From NCBI GenBank assembly GCA_030645915.1, contig JAUSNO010000006.1:39106-103105 (forward strand): DNA of 64,000 nucleotides, written 5' to 3'. The translations under genes were made by a program, and so were the position numbers. The notes beneath the pieces were generated by a model. It saw only the letters and a program-made list of their open reading frames with translations. It was not told where the DNA came from and made no database searches. This stretch comes from Undibacterium sp. Lineage in GTDB: Bacteria > Pseudomonadota > Gammaproteobacteria > Burkholderiales > Burkholderiaceae_D. The number at the start of each line of letters is the position of its first letter. Positions within the stretch are counted from its first letter, which is position 1. Positions 26,898 through 35,435 of this stretch are shown here, piece after piece.

Positions 26898-27953
26898 TCA
26901 GAGGATTACTTTGACGGTACTTGTTCCCGCAACAATATCACCAATTACGGCAGCTTCCAAAAAATCTCCGTTACGGAATAATTCCAGCACTGCCGGTACC
27001 GCAGCGGGATCGCAGGACACCAGCAGTCCGCCCGAGGTTTGTGGATCGCTCAGTAACGCTTGCTGTACCGAGGTGATGCCACCGAGCTGCACATCATGGC
27101 CATAGGCGGCCCAGTTGCGCGCTGAGGCACCGGTGATATACCCGGCTTCAGCCAGTTGCTGCACTTGCGGCAGAAGCGGTATTTGTGACATCTTAAGCTG
27201 CGCGCCGACGCCTGCGCCACGGCAGACTTCAAGCAAATGACCCAGCAGGCCAAAACCGGTGACGTCGGTCATGGCATTGACACCGTGCATTGCCGACAAT
27301 GCCTGACCTGGTTTATTCAGTTTGGTGGTGTTGAGGATCATGCTGGCGTAACCGGCATCATCAAGCGCCTGTTTTTTAAGCGCCGCAGACAAGATGCCCA
27401 CGCCCAGGGGTTTGCCGAGGATAAGTTTGTCGCCCACTTTGGCATCGGCATTGCGTTTGACTTTTGACGGATGAATCAGCCCTAGTACCACCAGGCCATA
27501 AATTGGCTCAACTGAATCTATCGTGTGCCCGCCAGCGATGGGGATGCCCGCTTCGGCACAGATGCTCTCGCCCCCCTGAATGACCTTGCCGATGACATCG
27601 AGCGGCAATTGGTTGATCGGCATGCCGACCAGCGCCAGCGCCATGATGGGCGTACCGCCCATGGCGTACACATCAGAAATGGCATTGGTGGCAGCGATAC
27701 GGCCAAAATCATACGGGTCATCGACAATAGGCATGAAAAAATCGGTGGTGGCGATTAATGCCTGCTCATCATTGAGCTTGTACACCGCCGCATCATCCGA
27801 TGTTTCTATGCCGACCATCAGCGCGGCAGGTACTGGAAAGCCGGTGGATTTCTTTAGGATCTCTGATAGTACGCCAGGGGCGATCTTGCAGCCGCAACCT
27901 CCGCCATGCGAGAAGGATGTCAGTCGGATAGGAGTTTCGCTTTTATTTGTCAT
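26898..27953 (-). CDS. selD: selenide, water dikinase (selenophosphate synthase)
   Basis: The 351-residue protein begins with IRLTSFSHGGGCGCKIAPG, giving catalytic C20 (Cys rather than selenocysteine) and K23, equivalent to C17/K20 of E. coli SelD. The ATP-binding domain motifs TTDFFMPIVDDPYDFGRIAA and GGHTIDSVEPIYGL are present. It makes selenophosphate from selenide and ATP. No selA, selB or mnmH lies nearby; instead the divergent neighbour is an EgtB/SenA-like enzyme, 69 bp away, which suggests supply of selenophosphate for a selenium metabolite as well as for tRNA or proteins. Confidence 0.95.
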   Translation of the reverse strand: MTNKSETPIRLTSFSHGGGCGCKIAPGVLSEILKKSTGFPVPAALMVGIETSDDAAVYKLNDEQALIATTDFFMPIVDDPYDFGRIAATNAISDVYAMGGTPIMALALVGMPINQLPLDVIGKVIQGGESICAEAGIPIAGGHTIDSVEPIYGLVVLGLIHPSKVKRNADAKVGDKLILGKPLGVGILSAALKKQALDDAGYASMILNTTKLNKPGQALSAMHGVNAMTDVTGFGLLGHLLEVCRGAGVGAQLKMSQIPLLPQVQQLAEAGYITGASARNWAAYGHDVQLGGITSVQQALLSDPQTSGGLLVSCDPAAVPAVLELFRNGDFLEAAVIGDIVAGTSTVKVIL

Positions 27954-28022
27954 CGGATGTTTTTGCCTTTAGCGGTTCGTGCTGAGGTACTATTTATTCT
28001 TCGTTAATCGCTCACTCATTTC

Positions 28023-29219
28023 ATGCCAATGATGAAAAAATCATTCAGACATGCTACAGCGCAAGAGCTGGCCTTGATGCTGCGCGAAGCCCACAATTAT
28101 ACGCTGAGCCTGTTTGAATGCTTAAGCGCTGTCCGCATGGATGACCTGGCTCATTTGCTATTGACCCGAAATATGAATCCGCCAGTATGGGATTTGGGAC
28201 ATCTTGCTTGGTGTGCAGAATGGCTGGTATTACGCGAGGCGCATCACGCGTCTTCTGCGCTGAATATGCCGCCATCGATGTTGAACAAGGGCGATGTATG
28301 GTTTGATCATCAGGCCGTGAGTCACAACGTGCTATCGGCTTTACCCAAAGCTGCGCACTTGATCACCTACAAAAATGAGGTGCTTGACAGAGTACTGGAT
28401 AAACTTAGCCGCACCTCGAATATGGATGACAGTCTATATCCATATCGCATGGCGCTGGCCTTTGAAGACATGCATGGCGAGTATTGGGTGACGCTTTTGC
28501 AGATGCTGGGGTTGCGCGCGCCGAGGACGACGGAACGCTACGTCAGTCCACCGTGGGCGCAGGGTGAAATCCGTTTTCCCGGCGGGAGTTTGTTGATGGG
28601 TGGTAAGCCGGGTGACGGTTTTGTATTTGATTGCGAAAAATGGGCGCATCTGGTGTATGTGCCCGCCTTTGCGATGGATTCAAATCTGATCAGCAATGCC
28701 CAGTTTGCCGAGTTTGTGGAAGATAACGGTTACCAGCGCCAGCAATATTGGTCAGCTTCAGGCCAGCATTGGCTGATGCAGCAAGAGCGTTCTGCACCGC
28801 TGAACTGGTCAAGGGATGGAAATTGGTGGCGCAGCGCGCGTTTTGGCCGCGACATATCCTTGGCGGCAAGTGAGCCGGTAAGGCATATTTGCCTTTATGA
28901 AGCGCAGGCCTATTGCATGTGGGCCGGGCGACGTTTGCCTAGCGAGGCCGAATGGGAATTTGCCGCACTATCCGGGCATGCAGCCTTGCGCTGGGGCGAT
29001 CTGTGGGAATGGACTTGCTCGCCGTTTGAACCTTATCCGGGATTCGCGCCGGAAGCTATCAATATCGGCCTTGACCCGGAGGCTGCATTTGTCAGCCATC
29101 AAAGCGTACGCGGCACATCATTTGCGACACCTGAGCGTCTGCGCTCAGAACGTTTTCGACATTTTTTATTACCCGAAAATTGCGAGAGCCTGATCGGTTT
29201 CAGAACCTGCCGCCAATAG
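28023..29219 (+). CDS. EgtB/SenA-like non-heme iron enzyme (DinB_2 + FGE-sulfatase domains)
   Basis: The 398-residue protein has an N-terminal DinB_2 helical bundle (about 10-160) and a C-terminal formylglycine-generating-enzyme-like domain (RFPGGSLLMGG, RRLPSEAEWEFAAL, VRGTSFATPERLRSERFRHFL, GFRTCRQ). This is the EgtB architecture of ergothioneine C-S bond formation. Because it diverges from selD, the selenoneine synthase SenA is a good alternative, but no SenB-like glycosyltransferase is in the window. H60 (DLGHLAW) and H150 are kept, but the expected HxxxH ligand pair reads F146-EDM-H150. Start choice among three nearby ATGs is uncertain. Confidence 0.75.
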   Translation: MPMMKKSFRHATAQELALMLREAHNYTLSLFECLSAVRMDDLAHLLLTRNMNPPVWDLGHLAWCAEWLVLREAHHASSALNMPPSMLNKGDVWFDHQAVSHNVLSALPKAAHLITYKNEVLDRVLDKLSRTSNMDDSLYPYRMALAFEDMHGEYWVTLLQMLGLRAPRTTERYVSPPWAQGEIRFPGGSLLMGGKPGDGFVFDCEKWAHLVYVPAFAMDSNLISNAQFAEFVEDNGYQRQQYWSASGQHWLMQQERSAPLNWSRDGNWWRSARFGRDISLAASEPVRHICLYEAQAYCMWAGRRLPSEAEWEFAALSGHAALRWGDLWEWTCSPFEPYPGFAPEAINIGLDPEAAFVSHQSVRGTSFATPERLRSERFRHFLLPENCESLIGFRTCRQ

Positions 29220-29242
29220 CAAAGTACGTTTGCTATAGATAT

Positions 29243-29275
29243 AAAAAAACGACCACTTTCGTGATCGTTTTTTAA
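29243..29275 (-). terminator. rho-independent terminator between the EgtB/SenA-like gene and the helicase gene
   Basis: The stem AAAAAACGATCAC/GTGGTCGTTTTTT (minus-strand sense, one G-U pair) has a 4-nt loop and a T run. The plus-strand version has a mismatch, so it serves mainly the helicase gene, though both convergent genes may use it. Confidence 0.8.
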
Positions 29276-29300
29276 AATTACTGGTTTACTTTAACGTTGA

Positions 29301-30788
29301 TTAACGGTCGCCAAAAGAGCGACGGTTGCCGTTGGCATCGCCGAAGCGTGAACCGCTACCTTTGTAACCACCACCGCTGCCGCTACCTTCACTGCGTGAA
29401 CCGCTGCCAGCAGGAGGACTATTTGGCTTGCTGAAAGTACGCTGGCCTGGCTTGCTGCTGTTGCCATTGCTATTGCCGCCACCGTAGCCATTACCGCTAG
29501 AGCTAGAACGGGCGTCGCCTGGTTTCCAGCCACCTGGTTTGCGCGCAGTAGAGCGTGATGCCACCGCGCTTTTCTTAGGCTCAAAACCTTCGATGACATC
29601 GACCGGGATCAATTGCTTGGTGAAGCGCTCGATACGCTTGACGTTGATGCCTTCTGCGTGATTCACCAGAGAGACAGCAACACCATTGCGGCCAGCACGG
29701 CCAGTACGGCCGATGCGGTGGACGTAATCTTCCGGGAACTTAGGCAAATCGTAGTTGAATACGTGGGTGATAGCTGGGACGTCGATACCACGGGCGGCAA
29801 CGTCAGTCGCTACCAAGACGCGAACCTGGCCGCGACGCAAAGCGTCAAGGGTACGGTTACGCGCGCCTTGATGCATGTCGCCATGCAAGGCGGCAGCAGC
29901 GAAACCGGCGATGTTCAAACGGTCAGCAATGGTATCTGCATCACGTTTAGTCGCGGTAAATACCACTGCTTGATCGACGGACTCGTCACGCAACAGGTGA
30001 TCAAGCAAGCGATTCTTGTGCGACAGATCGTCGACAAAATGGACTTTTTGCGTGATGTTTTCGTGTTTAGTGGCAGAGCCAGCGATCTGGATGATCATCG
30101 GGTCTTTAGTGATGCGGCGAGCCATATTGCCGACTACGCCATCCAAAGTCGCTGAGAACAGCATGGTCTGGCGTGATTCTGGTGTGGCAGCAACGATTTT
30201 TTCGATGTCGTCGATAAAGCCCATATCGAGCATGCGATCTGCCTCATCCAGAACCAGGATCTGCAATTCAGAGAAATCGATCTTGCCCGATTCCATGTGA
30301 TCGATCAGACGGCCTGGTGTCGCGACCAGAATTTCTGGATTGCGTGACAACAATTGCATCTGTTTTGGATAAGGCATACCGCCCAAGATCGACACAGCCT
30401 TGATCTTGCGTGAATAAGCGCTGTATTTTTCTGTTGCTGTGGTGACTTGCAAAGCCAATTCGCGGGTTGGTGTCAATACCAGCATTTTTGGTTTTGCAGC
30501 GACGAAACGTGGGCGTTCGCCACGTGAACGGGCAGATTGGCGCTCTTGATTCGGTGTCTTGTCGGCTGCAGTTACATCCAGACTGTCCGCAGCGGTGGCA
30601 AATTTGTGTAGCGCAGGCAGCATGAACGCGGCAGTTTTGCCGGAGCCTGTTTGTGAAGAGACCAGCAGGTCACGTCCGGCGATGGCCGCGGGTACCGCCT
30701 GTACTTGTACTGAAGTAGGTTCGGTGTAGCCACTATCGGTAATAGCGCGGAGGATGGACGTGTGCAGGCCTAGTGTTTCAAAAGTCAT
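29301..30788 (-). CDS. DEAD-box RNA helicase, RhlE type
   Basis: The 495-residue helicase has the Q motif (YTEPTSVQVQAVPAAIAGRD), SQTGSGKTAAF, PTRELALQV, VLDEADRMLDMGF, FSATLD, VLVATDVAARGIDV and HRIGRTGRAGRNG. After about residue 385 it turns into a low-complexity Gly/Ser/Asn/Arg tail with GYGGGNSNGNSS repeats, common in RhlE proteins for RNA binding. RhlE acts in ribosome assembly and cold-stress RNA remodelling. A small insert between motifs Q/I and Ia (TAADKTPNQERQSARSRGERP) is notable. Confidence 0.95.
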   Translation of the reverse strand: MTFETLGLHTSILRAITDSGYTEPTSVQVQAVPAAIAGRDLLVSSQTGSGKTAAFMLPALHKFATAADSLDVTAADKTPNQERQSARSRGERPRFVAAKPKMLVLTPTRELALQVTTATEKYSAYSRKIKAVSILGGMPYPKQMQLLSRNPEILVATPGRLIDHMESGKIDFSELQILVLDEADRMLDMGFIDDIEKIVAATPESRQTMLFSATLDGVVGNMARRITKDPMIIQIAGSATKHENITQKVHFVDDLSHKNRLLDHLLRDESVDQAVVFTATKRDADTIADRLNIAGFAAAALHGDMHQGARNRTLDALRRGQVRVLVATDVAARGIDVPAITHVFNYDLPKFPEDYVHRIGRTGRAGRNGVAVSLVNHAEGINVKRIERFTKQLIPVDVIEGFEPKKSAVASRSTARKPGGWKPGDARSSSSGNGYGGGNSNGNSSKPGQRTFSKPNSPPAGSGSRSEGSGSGGGYKGSGSRFGDANGNRRSFGDR

Positions 30789-31245
30789 TTAAATTCTCTT
30801 TCGGTTTTTAATACATTTGCGCAATGCAAAAAGCAGAGCGCGCGAAAAAGCAGCGTCAACCAAACGAAATGAACAAAGAAAACCACTTTACAACGGTATG
30901 CGATGAAATTTCGGCACAAAAGCTTTGCGCCGGGATGATGTCTCAAGGAGCAAGACATGCAGGGCGGGAGGGCTTTTACATTGCGGCACCATCATTACAG
31001 GGTGCGCACAGGCTATACGGTGCTGCAGATGCACCACAATAATTATATTGCAGTGCAAAAAACGCGACTATACAGTAGTTTCTCGGAAAACGCACTGCTT
31101 TGTTGATTCAGTTCAGCTTTTTGCTGGAAAGTAGTGCGGTGTGTGTTGGTTTGTTGTCTAATTGCATGTCTGCATGCTTTATTCTTATCGATTAGAGCCA
31201 CAAATTTTCTTTTCACTGACCACCATCCAATCAAACGAGTCCTAC
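30789..31245. other. gene-free interval between helicase and modA
   Basis: This stretch separates the divergent helicase and modA genes. An ORF at 30824-31042 gives an unconvincing 72-residue product with no ribosome binding site. I searched by eye for a ModE-like inverted repeat and did not find a clear one. It probably holds a long helicase leader and the mod promoter. Confidence 0.5.
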
Positions 31246-32013
31246 ATGAAGCTTGCACGACAAATTTGTTCTTGCGCCGCAACTATTTTTTTGATGTTCT
31301 CCGCCTCAATTGCCGCTGCTCAAACGCTGTCGGTCGCGGTAGCCGCCAACATGCAATATGTGTTTGACGATATCAAGGCTGAATTCAAAAAGGAAACCGG
31401 ACATGAAGTTCAGGCGGTGCTTAACTCATCCGGTAAGTTTGTCACCCAGATCATGAATGGCGCGCCGTTTGATGTGTTTTTGTCGGCGGATATGGAATAC
31501 CCGGAACATTTGTATGCAAAAGGATTTACCACCGCAGCACCCAAGGTCTACGCCTATGGCTCTTTGGTGTTGTGGACCATGAAAAATCTCGATCTTAGCC
31601 AATGGCAGTCTTTGCTTGCGAGTGACAGCATCAACAAAATTGCACTCGCCAACCCCAAGACTGCGCCTTATGGAAGAGAGGCGATGCGCGCCCTGAGTTT
31701 CTACAAGCTCGATGGCAAAGTACAATCGCGATTGGTGTTTGGAGAAAGTATTTCGCAAACCAATCAATACATCCATTCTGGCGTCGCGGATCTTGGTTTT
31801 ACCGCCAAATCGGTAGTCAGTTCGGCAGAGATGAAGGGGCAGGGCAAATGGGTAGAGTTGCCGCCTGCCTCATATCAGGCCATTGCGCAAGGCGCGGTCA
31901 TACTCAAGCATGGCAAAGAAACCAAGGCTGCGCTGGCACAGCAGTTTTATGATTTTTTATATTCGGCCAAAGTGCGCGCCATCCTTGAACGCAACGGATT
32001 TATCCTGCCATGA
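31246..32013 (+). CDS. modA: molybdate ABC transporter substrate-binding protein
   Basis: From the ATG at 31246 the 255-residue protein has a signal peptide (MKLARQICSCAATIFLMFSASIAAA) and a type II periplasmic binding fold: VAVAANMQYVFDDIKAEFKKETG, LNSSGKFVTQI, APFDVFLSADMEYPEHL, ANPKTAPYGREAM. These match ModA, which captures molybdate or tungstate. An upstream in-frame start at 31162 would bury the signal peptide. It overlaps the next gene by four bases, beginning a coupled operon. Confidence 0.93.
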   Translation: MKLARQICSCAATIFLMFSASIAAAQTLSVAVAANMQYVFDDIKAEFKKETGHEVQAVLNSSGKFVTQIMNGAPFDVFLSADMEYPEHLYAKGFTTAAPKVYAYGSLVLWTMKNLDLSQWQSLLASDSINKIALANPKTAPYGREAMRALSFYKLDGKVQSRLVFGESISQTNQYIHSGVADLGFTAKSVVSSAEMKGQGKWVELPPASYQAIAQGAVILKHGKETKAALAQQFYDFLYSAKVRAILERNGFILP

Positions 32014-32420
32014 ATATGCTTTCTGGACACATTGCAGCGATTGAAGCGCACGGCAGCGTCGCCATCGTCGATGTGGCAGTCGCGACACATCGCTTCACGG
32101 CGACTTTGCTTGGCAGTGCCGAGCAATTGGCCAGGTGGGAGATTGGCCAGGCGGTGCGCCTGCTGTTTAAAGAAACCGAAGTCGCTCTGGCAAAAAATCT
32201 ATCCGGCCACATCAGCATGCGTAACCGGTTGCCGGGCACTGTGACCGCGCTGGAAATCGGCCAGGTGCTGACCCGCGTCGTGCTGGATATGCAGGGCATA
32301 CGGATCAGCTCAGTGATCACCTCGCGCTCGGCACGTAGCTTACAGATTACCGTGGGTGATGCGGTTGAAGGCTTGGTCAAGTCGAATGAAATGAGCTTGC
32401 TGGCAATGGAGATGGAATGA
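32010..32420 (+). CDS. tandem TOBE (Mop) domain molybdate-binding protein
   Basis: The 136-residue protein consists of two Mop/TOBE repeats (about 1-65 and 66-136; ISMRNRLPGTVTALEIGQVLTRVVLDMQG marks the second). Such proteins store molybdate in the cytoplasm or form an effector domain. In other bacteria the domain is fused to ModE or ModC; here it is a separate gene overlapping both modA and modB by ATGA. The first repeat is more degenerate than the second. Confidence 0.85.
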   Translation: MNMLSGHIAAIEAHGSVAIVDVAVATHRFTATLLGSAEQLARWEIGQAVRLLFKETEVALAKNLSGHISMRNRLPGTVTALEIGQVLTRVVLDMQGIRISSVITSRSARSLQITVGDAVEGLVKSNEMSLLAMEME

Positions 32421-33121
32421 GTTTTTTTGCTTACTTCTCGTCCTTTGCTTACGATTTGCAGCCCCTATTATTGACCTTTGAGTTAGCTGCGCTGACCACC
32501 TTGATCCTGTTATTGATCGGCATTCCGCTGGCATATAGCCTGGCATTTTCCCGCTCGCGTTTCAAGCCAGTTTTTGAAACCTTGGTGAGCATGCCATTGG
32601 TGCTGCCGCCGTCGGTGTTGGGATTCTATTTGTTGCTGGCGTTCAGTCCGCAGTTTGCCTTTGGCCAGTGGCTGGTGCAGACCTTCGATGTCCGTCTGGT
32701 GTTTAGTTTTGCCGGTTTGGTTATCGGTTCGGTGATCTTCAGTTTGCCGTTTATGGTGCATCCGATACAGTCGGGTTTGCAGAACCTGCCATTCTCCCTG
32801 GTCGAGGCATCGCGCACGTTGGGCAAGTCGGATAGCTATACTTTATTTCACGTACTGCTGCCGAATATTAAATCTGCCTTGCTTACTGGCGTGGTGCTCA
32901 GTTTTGCCCACACCATCGGCGAGTTTGGTGTTGTCCTGATGATAGGCGGGAATATCCCTGGCGTGACCAAGGTCGCTTCCATCGCGATTTATGATGAAGT
33001 GGAAAGCCTGAACTATGGTGCGGCACATTTTTATGCGATGGTCTTGTTTACCGTCAGCTTTGCCGTTTTGTTGCTGGTGTACACGGGCAAGCGCCGTTAC
33101 CTGCAAACCTTTTTACGCTAA
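32417..33121 (+). CDS. modB: molybdate ABC transporter permease
   Basis: The 234-residue membrane protein has about six transmembrane helices and the ABC-permease EAA loop VEASRTLGKSDSYTLFHVLLPNIKSALLTG with the family-typical HTIGEFGVVLMIGGNIPGVTKVASIAIYDEVE. These are ModB hallmarks. Start overlaps the TOBE gene stop by four bases. It forms the membrane channel driven by ModC. Confidence 0.95.
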   Translation: MSFFAYFSSFAYDLQPLLLTFELAALTTLILLLIGIPLAYSLAFSRSRFKPVFETLVSMPLVLPPSVLGFYLLLAFSPQFAFGQWLVQTFDVRLVFSFAGLVIGSVIFSLPFMVHPIQSGLQNLPFSLVEASRTLGKSDSYTLFHVLLPNIKSALLTGVVLSFAHTIGEFGVVLMIGGNIPGVTKVASIAIYDEVESLNYGAAHFYAMVLFTVSFAVLLLVYTGKRRYLQTFLR

Positions 33122-33136
33122 GCGATTGATCAGCGC

Positions 33137-34015
33137 ATGCTAGAGCTTTCACTTCAAAAACAACTGCATAGTGCCACTGGCGAGATGCTACTGGATGTGC
33201 AAATGCGCCTGGAATCGAATGCGTTTGCCACCTTGTTTGGTCCCTCCGGAGCAGGCAAGACGACGATATTACGCATGCTGGCAGGATTGATTCCACCGGA
33301 TCATGGCCGCATCGTAGTCGATGGCGTCACCTGGTTTGATGACGGGGCTACAGGCAAAAAAATCAATCTGCCACCGCAACAACGCTCCATCGGTTATGTG
33401 TTTCAGGACTACGCTTTATTCCCCAATTTGACTGTGCGTGGCAACGTGGCGTATGCCACATCCAAAGACCAATCTGCATGGGTGGATCGCTTGTTGAGCA
33501 TGACGGGTTTAAGCGAATTGCACGATCGCTTGCCCCAGACTTTGTCGGGCGGACAAAAGCAACGCGTAGCACTGGCGCGGGCGCTGGCACGCAAGCCCAC
33601 ATTATTGCTGCTAGATGAACCGCTGTCAGCACTCGATGGCGCATTGCGCTTGCAACTGCAAGATGAACTATTGCGCCTGCATCAGGAGTGCGGCTTGACT
33701 ACATTGTTAGTGAGCCATGATGTCGGCGAAGTTTTTAAATTATCGCAGCAAGTGATTCAGCTGGAAAGCGGCAAGGTAGTTCGTTCAGGGTCGCCGGCAG
33801 CAGTTTTCTTGCAGCAGCGTGTGCAGGGCAAACTCAACCTGCGCGCGCAGGTCTTGGCAATACGCCGGGAAGAAGTGATTTATGTCCTGTCGCTTTTAAT
33901 CGGGCAAGATATTGTAGAAATTATTGCGGCGGAAGATGAGGTGGTTGGGCTGAAAGTGGGCGATGGTATTTCGATATCGACCAAGGCTTTCAGCCCGCTC
34001 ATATTTCGGGAATAA
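33137..34015 (+). CDS. modC: molybdate ABC transporter ATP-binding protein
   Basis: The 292-residue ATPase has Walker A GPSGAGKTT, YVFQDYALFPNLTV, signature LSGGQKQR, Walker B LLLLDEPLSALD and switch His in VSHDVGEV. The C-terminal ~70 residues form a single short TOBE-like segment, so it is shorter than ModC proteins with a full paired TOBE module; the separate TOBE gene may compensate. It is the last gene of the mod operon and convergent with fabI, 2 bp apart. Confidence 0.93.
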   Translation: MLELSLQKQLHSATGEMLLDVQMRLESNAFATLFGPSGAGKTTILRMLAGLIPPDHGRIVVDGVTWFDDGATGKKINLPPQQRSIGYVFQDYALFPNLTVRGNVAYATSKDQSAWVDRLLSMTGLSELHDRLPQTLSGGQKQRVALARALARKPTLLLLDEPLSALDGALRLQLQDELLRLHQECGLTTLLVSHDVGEVFKLSQQVIQLESGKVVRSGSPAAVFLQQRVQGKLNLRAQVLAIRREEVIYVLSLLIGQDIVEIIAAEDEVVGLKVGDGISISTKAFSPLIFRE

Positions 34016-34017
34016 AT

Positions 34018-34800
34018 CTATTCCGGTGTTAAACCCATAACATGCGAGAAACCGCCGTCAACGTAAGTGATTTCACCGGTAATGCCGCTGGCCAAAGGTG
34101 ACAGCAGGAAAGCCGCTGTATTGCCGACTTCTTCAATTGTCACATTACGGCGCAAGGGCGCATGTTCCGCGACGAAGCCCAGCAGTTTGCTGAAGTCTTT
34201 GATGCCGCTGGCCGCCAGGGTCTTGATCGGGCCAGCCGAGATGCCATTGACGCGTATGCCTTTTTTGCCCAGGTTCTCAGCCAGATAACGCACACTTGCT
34301 TCCAGCGATGCCTTGGCTAAACCCATGGTGTTGTAGTAGGGAATGGCGCGGATCGCACCCAGATACGACAAGGTCAACACAGAAGAATCTTCGCGCAACA
34401 GCGGCAATGCCGCTTTGGTCATCGCCGGGAAGCTATACGCAGAAATATCATGCGCAATCTTGAAGGCTTCACGTGAGAAACCGTCGAGGAAATCCCCGGC
34501 AATCGCTTCGCGTGGTGCAAAACCGATGGCGTGGACCAAACCGTCCAGGCGATCCCAATGTTTGGCGAGGTCAGTAAACACGGCCTCGATCTGTTCGTCG
34601 CTGGCGACGTCGCAATCAAATATCAAGTCACTACCAAATTCCTTGGCAAACTCAGTAATTCTGTCCTTGAAGCGTTCGCCGACATAGGTAAATGCCAGTT
34701 CGGCACCTTCACGTTTACAGGCTTGTGCAATGCCATAAGCGATAGAGCGGTTGGATAACAAGCCGGTGATGAGGATTTTTTTGCCTTGCAGAAATGCCAT
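34018..34800 (-). CDS. fabI: enoyl-[acyl-carrier-protein] reductase (NADH)
   Basis: The 260-residue short-chain reductase has the divergent cofactor loop [16 protein letters not shown] and the catalytic pair in [20 protein letters not shown] (Tyr-X6-Lys), typical of FabI and not of FabV or FabK. It reduces trans-2-enoyl-ACP in fatty acid elongation. GGAG lies 6 nt before the ATG. Upstream the transcript would begin with a nested hairpin (34815-34880). Confidence 0.97.
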   Translation of the reverse strand: MAFLQGKKILITGLLSNRSIAYGIAQACKREGAELAFTYVGERFKDRITEFAKEFGSDLIFDCDVASDEQIEAVFTDLAKHWDRLDGLVHAIGFAPREAIAGDFLDGFSREAFKIAHDISAYSFPAMTKAALPLLREDSSVLTLSYLGAIRAIPYYNTMGLAKASLEASVRYLAENLGKKGIRVNGISAGPIKTLAASGIKDFSKLLGFVAEHAPLRRNVTIEEVGNTAAFLLSPLASGITGEITYVDGGFSHVMGLTPE

Positions 34801-34814
34801 ATTAACTCCAGGTA

Positions 34815-34880
34815 TTAACGCAGTACTGGTGCGGCTTACAGGCCAAAAAGCCTTGAAGAAGCCCGTAGATACTGCGTTAA
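34815..34880 (-). promoter_or_regulatory. nested hairpin in the fabI 5' leader
   Basis: TTAACGCAGTA (34815-34825) and TACTGCGTTAA (34870-34880) are an exact 11-bp inverted repeat enclosing smaller stems (GGCTT/AAGCC and AGGC/GCCT). A -10-like TATAAA sits just upstream on the minus strand (about 34888), so the structure would lie at the very 5' end of the fabI transcript, 14 nt before the start codon. Function unknown. Confidence 0.55.
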
Positions 34881-35056
34881 GGGTTTTATACTATTGATAT
34901 TTGCGACTGTTCAGAATGTATCCGGATGTCGAACGATTCCTTAATAGGACGGAATTGTAGTTGCTCACGCCCAATCGGGCAAATACAAAAATGATTAAAC
35001 GACGAATTGCCGGTAATAGAGCAATGCCATCCACGGTCGGTGCATTCCAAATACAT

Positions 35057-35137
35057 GCAAGCCCACCACGCACTGTTCATGCGGGTTTCCAGCCACTCTG
35101 GCCTGTAACCCGCATGGGTATTGCGTGGTGGGCTTGC
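35057..35137. repeat. 81-bp imperfect palindrome
   Basis: GCAAGCCCACCACGCA (35057-35072) pairs with TGCGTGGTGGGCTTGC (35122-35137), and CATGCGGGTT pairs with AACCCGCATG inside, separated by symmetric 5-nt bulges; a small CCAG/CTGG stem closes the top. The core GCACTGTTCATGCGGGT resembles the outer ends of the inverted-repeat cassette at 11353 and 12887, so this is probably a family of dispersed intergenic repeats. Confidence 0.75.
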
Positions 35138-35184
35138 CCGTTTTGAGAATTTCATACAAAAAACCTGCGTTTGTGACAATTTAA

Positions 35185-35434
35185 CCTAGATTCCTCAGTT
35201 GGACGGGTTCGAATGTGCATTTTTCCGCGTCTCTGGCAAGGCGTGACGACGACGCAACCTTCACGTTGATAGGAGGAACAACGCAGTCCAGAGACGCGGA
35301 TGGCCGCCCCGCGGAAAAGTGTGCAATCGGACTCGTAGCGCTCTCACCCATTTGGTGAACTACAAAAACACCGTATCAGTTAATTTTCATGCGACCTTTT
35401 AGAAAATTTATAGCGGTCAACTGAGGAATCTAGG
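35185..35434 (+). mobile_element. 250-bp MITE-like element, copy 2, with IS1380-type ends
   Basis: The ends CCTAGATTCCTCAGTTG and CAACTGAGGAATCTAGG are perfect 17-bp inverted repeats, flanked by the 5-bp duplication TTTAA (35180-35184 and 35435-35439). The first ~165 bp align closely with copy 1, while the last ~80 bp before the right end are diverged. The central 12-bp stem (35225-35236 with 35288-35299) is perfect and differs from copy 1 by compensatory changes. The loop again shows TAGGAGGA (35270-35277). The stop codon of the peptide-importer ATPase lies in the right target duplication. Confidence 0.87.
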
Positions 35435-35435
35435 T

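Noticed and set aside
27890..27897. Possible selenocysteine codon in selD
   Set aside because: The catalytic position is an ordinary TGC cysteine codon, and there is no in-frame TGA.
30824..31042. 72-residue ORF upstream of modA
   Set aside because: No Shine-Dalgarno, no recognisable domain, and it lies in a likely helicase leader/promoter region.
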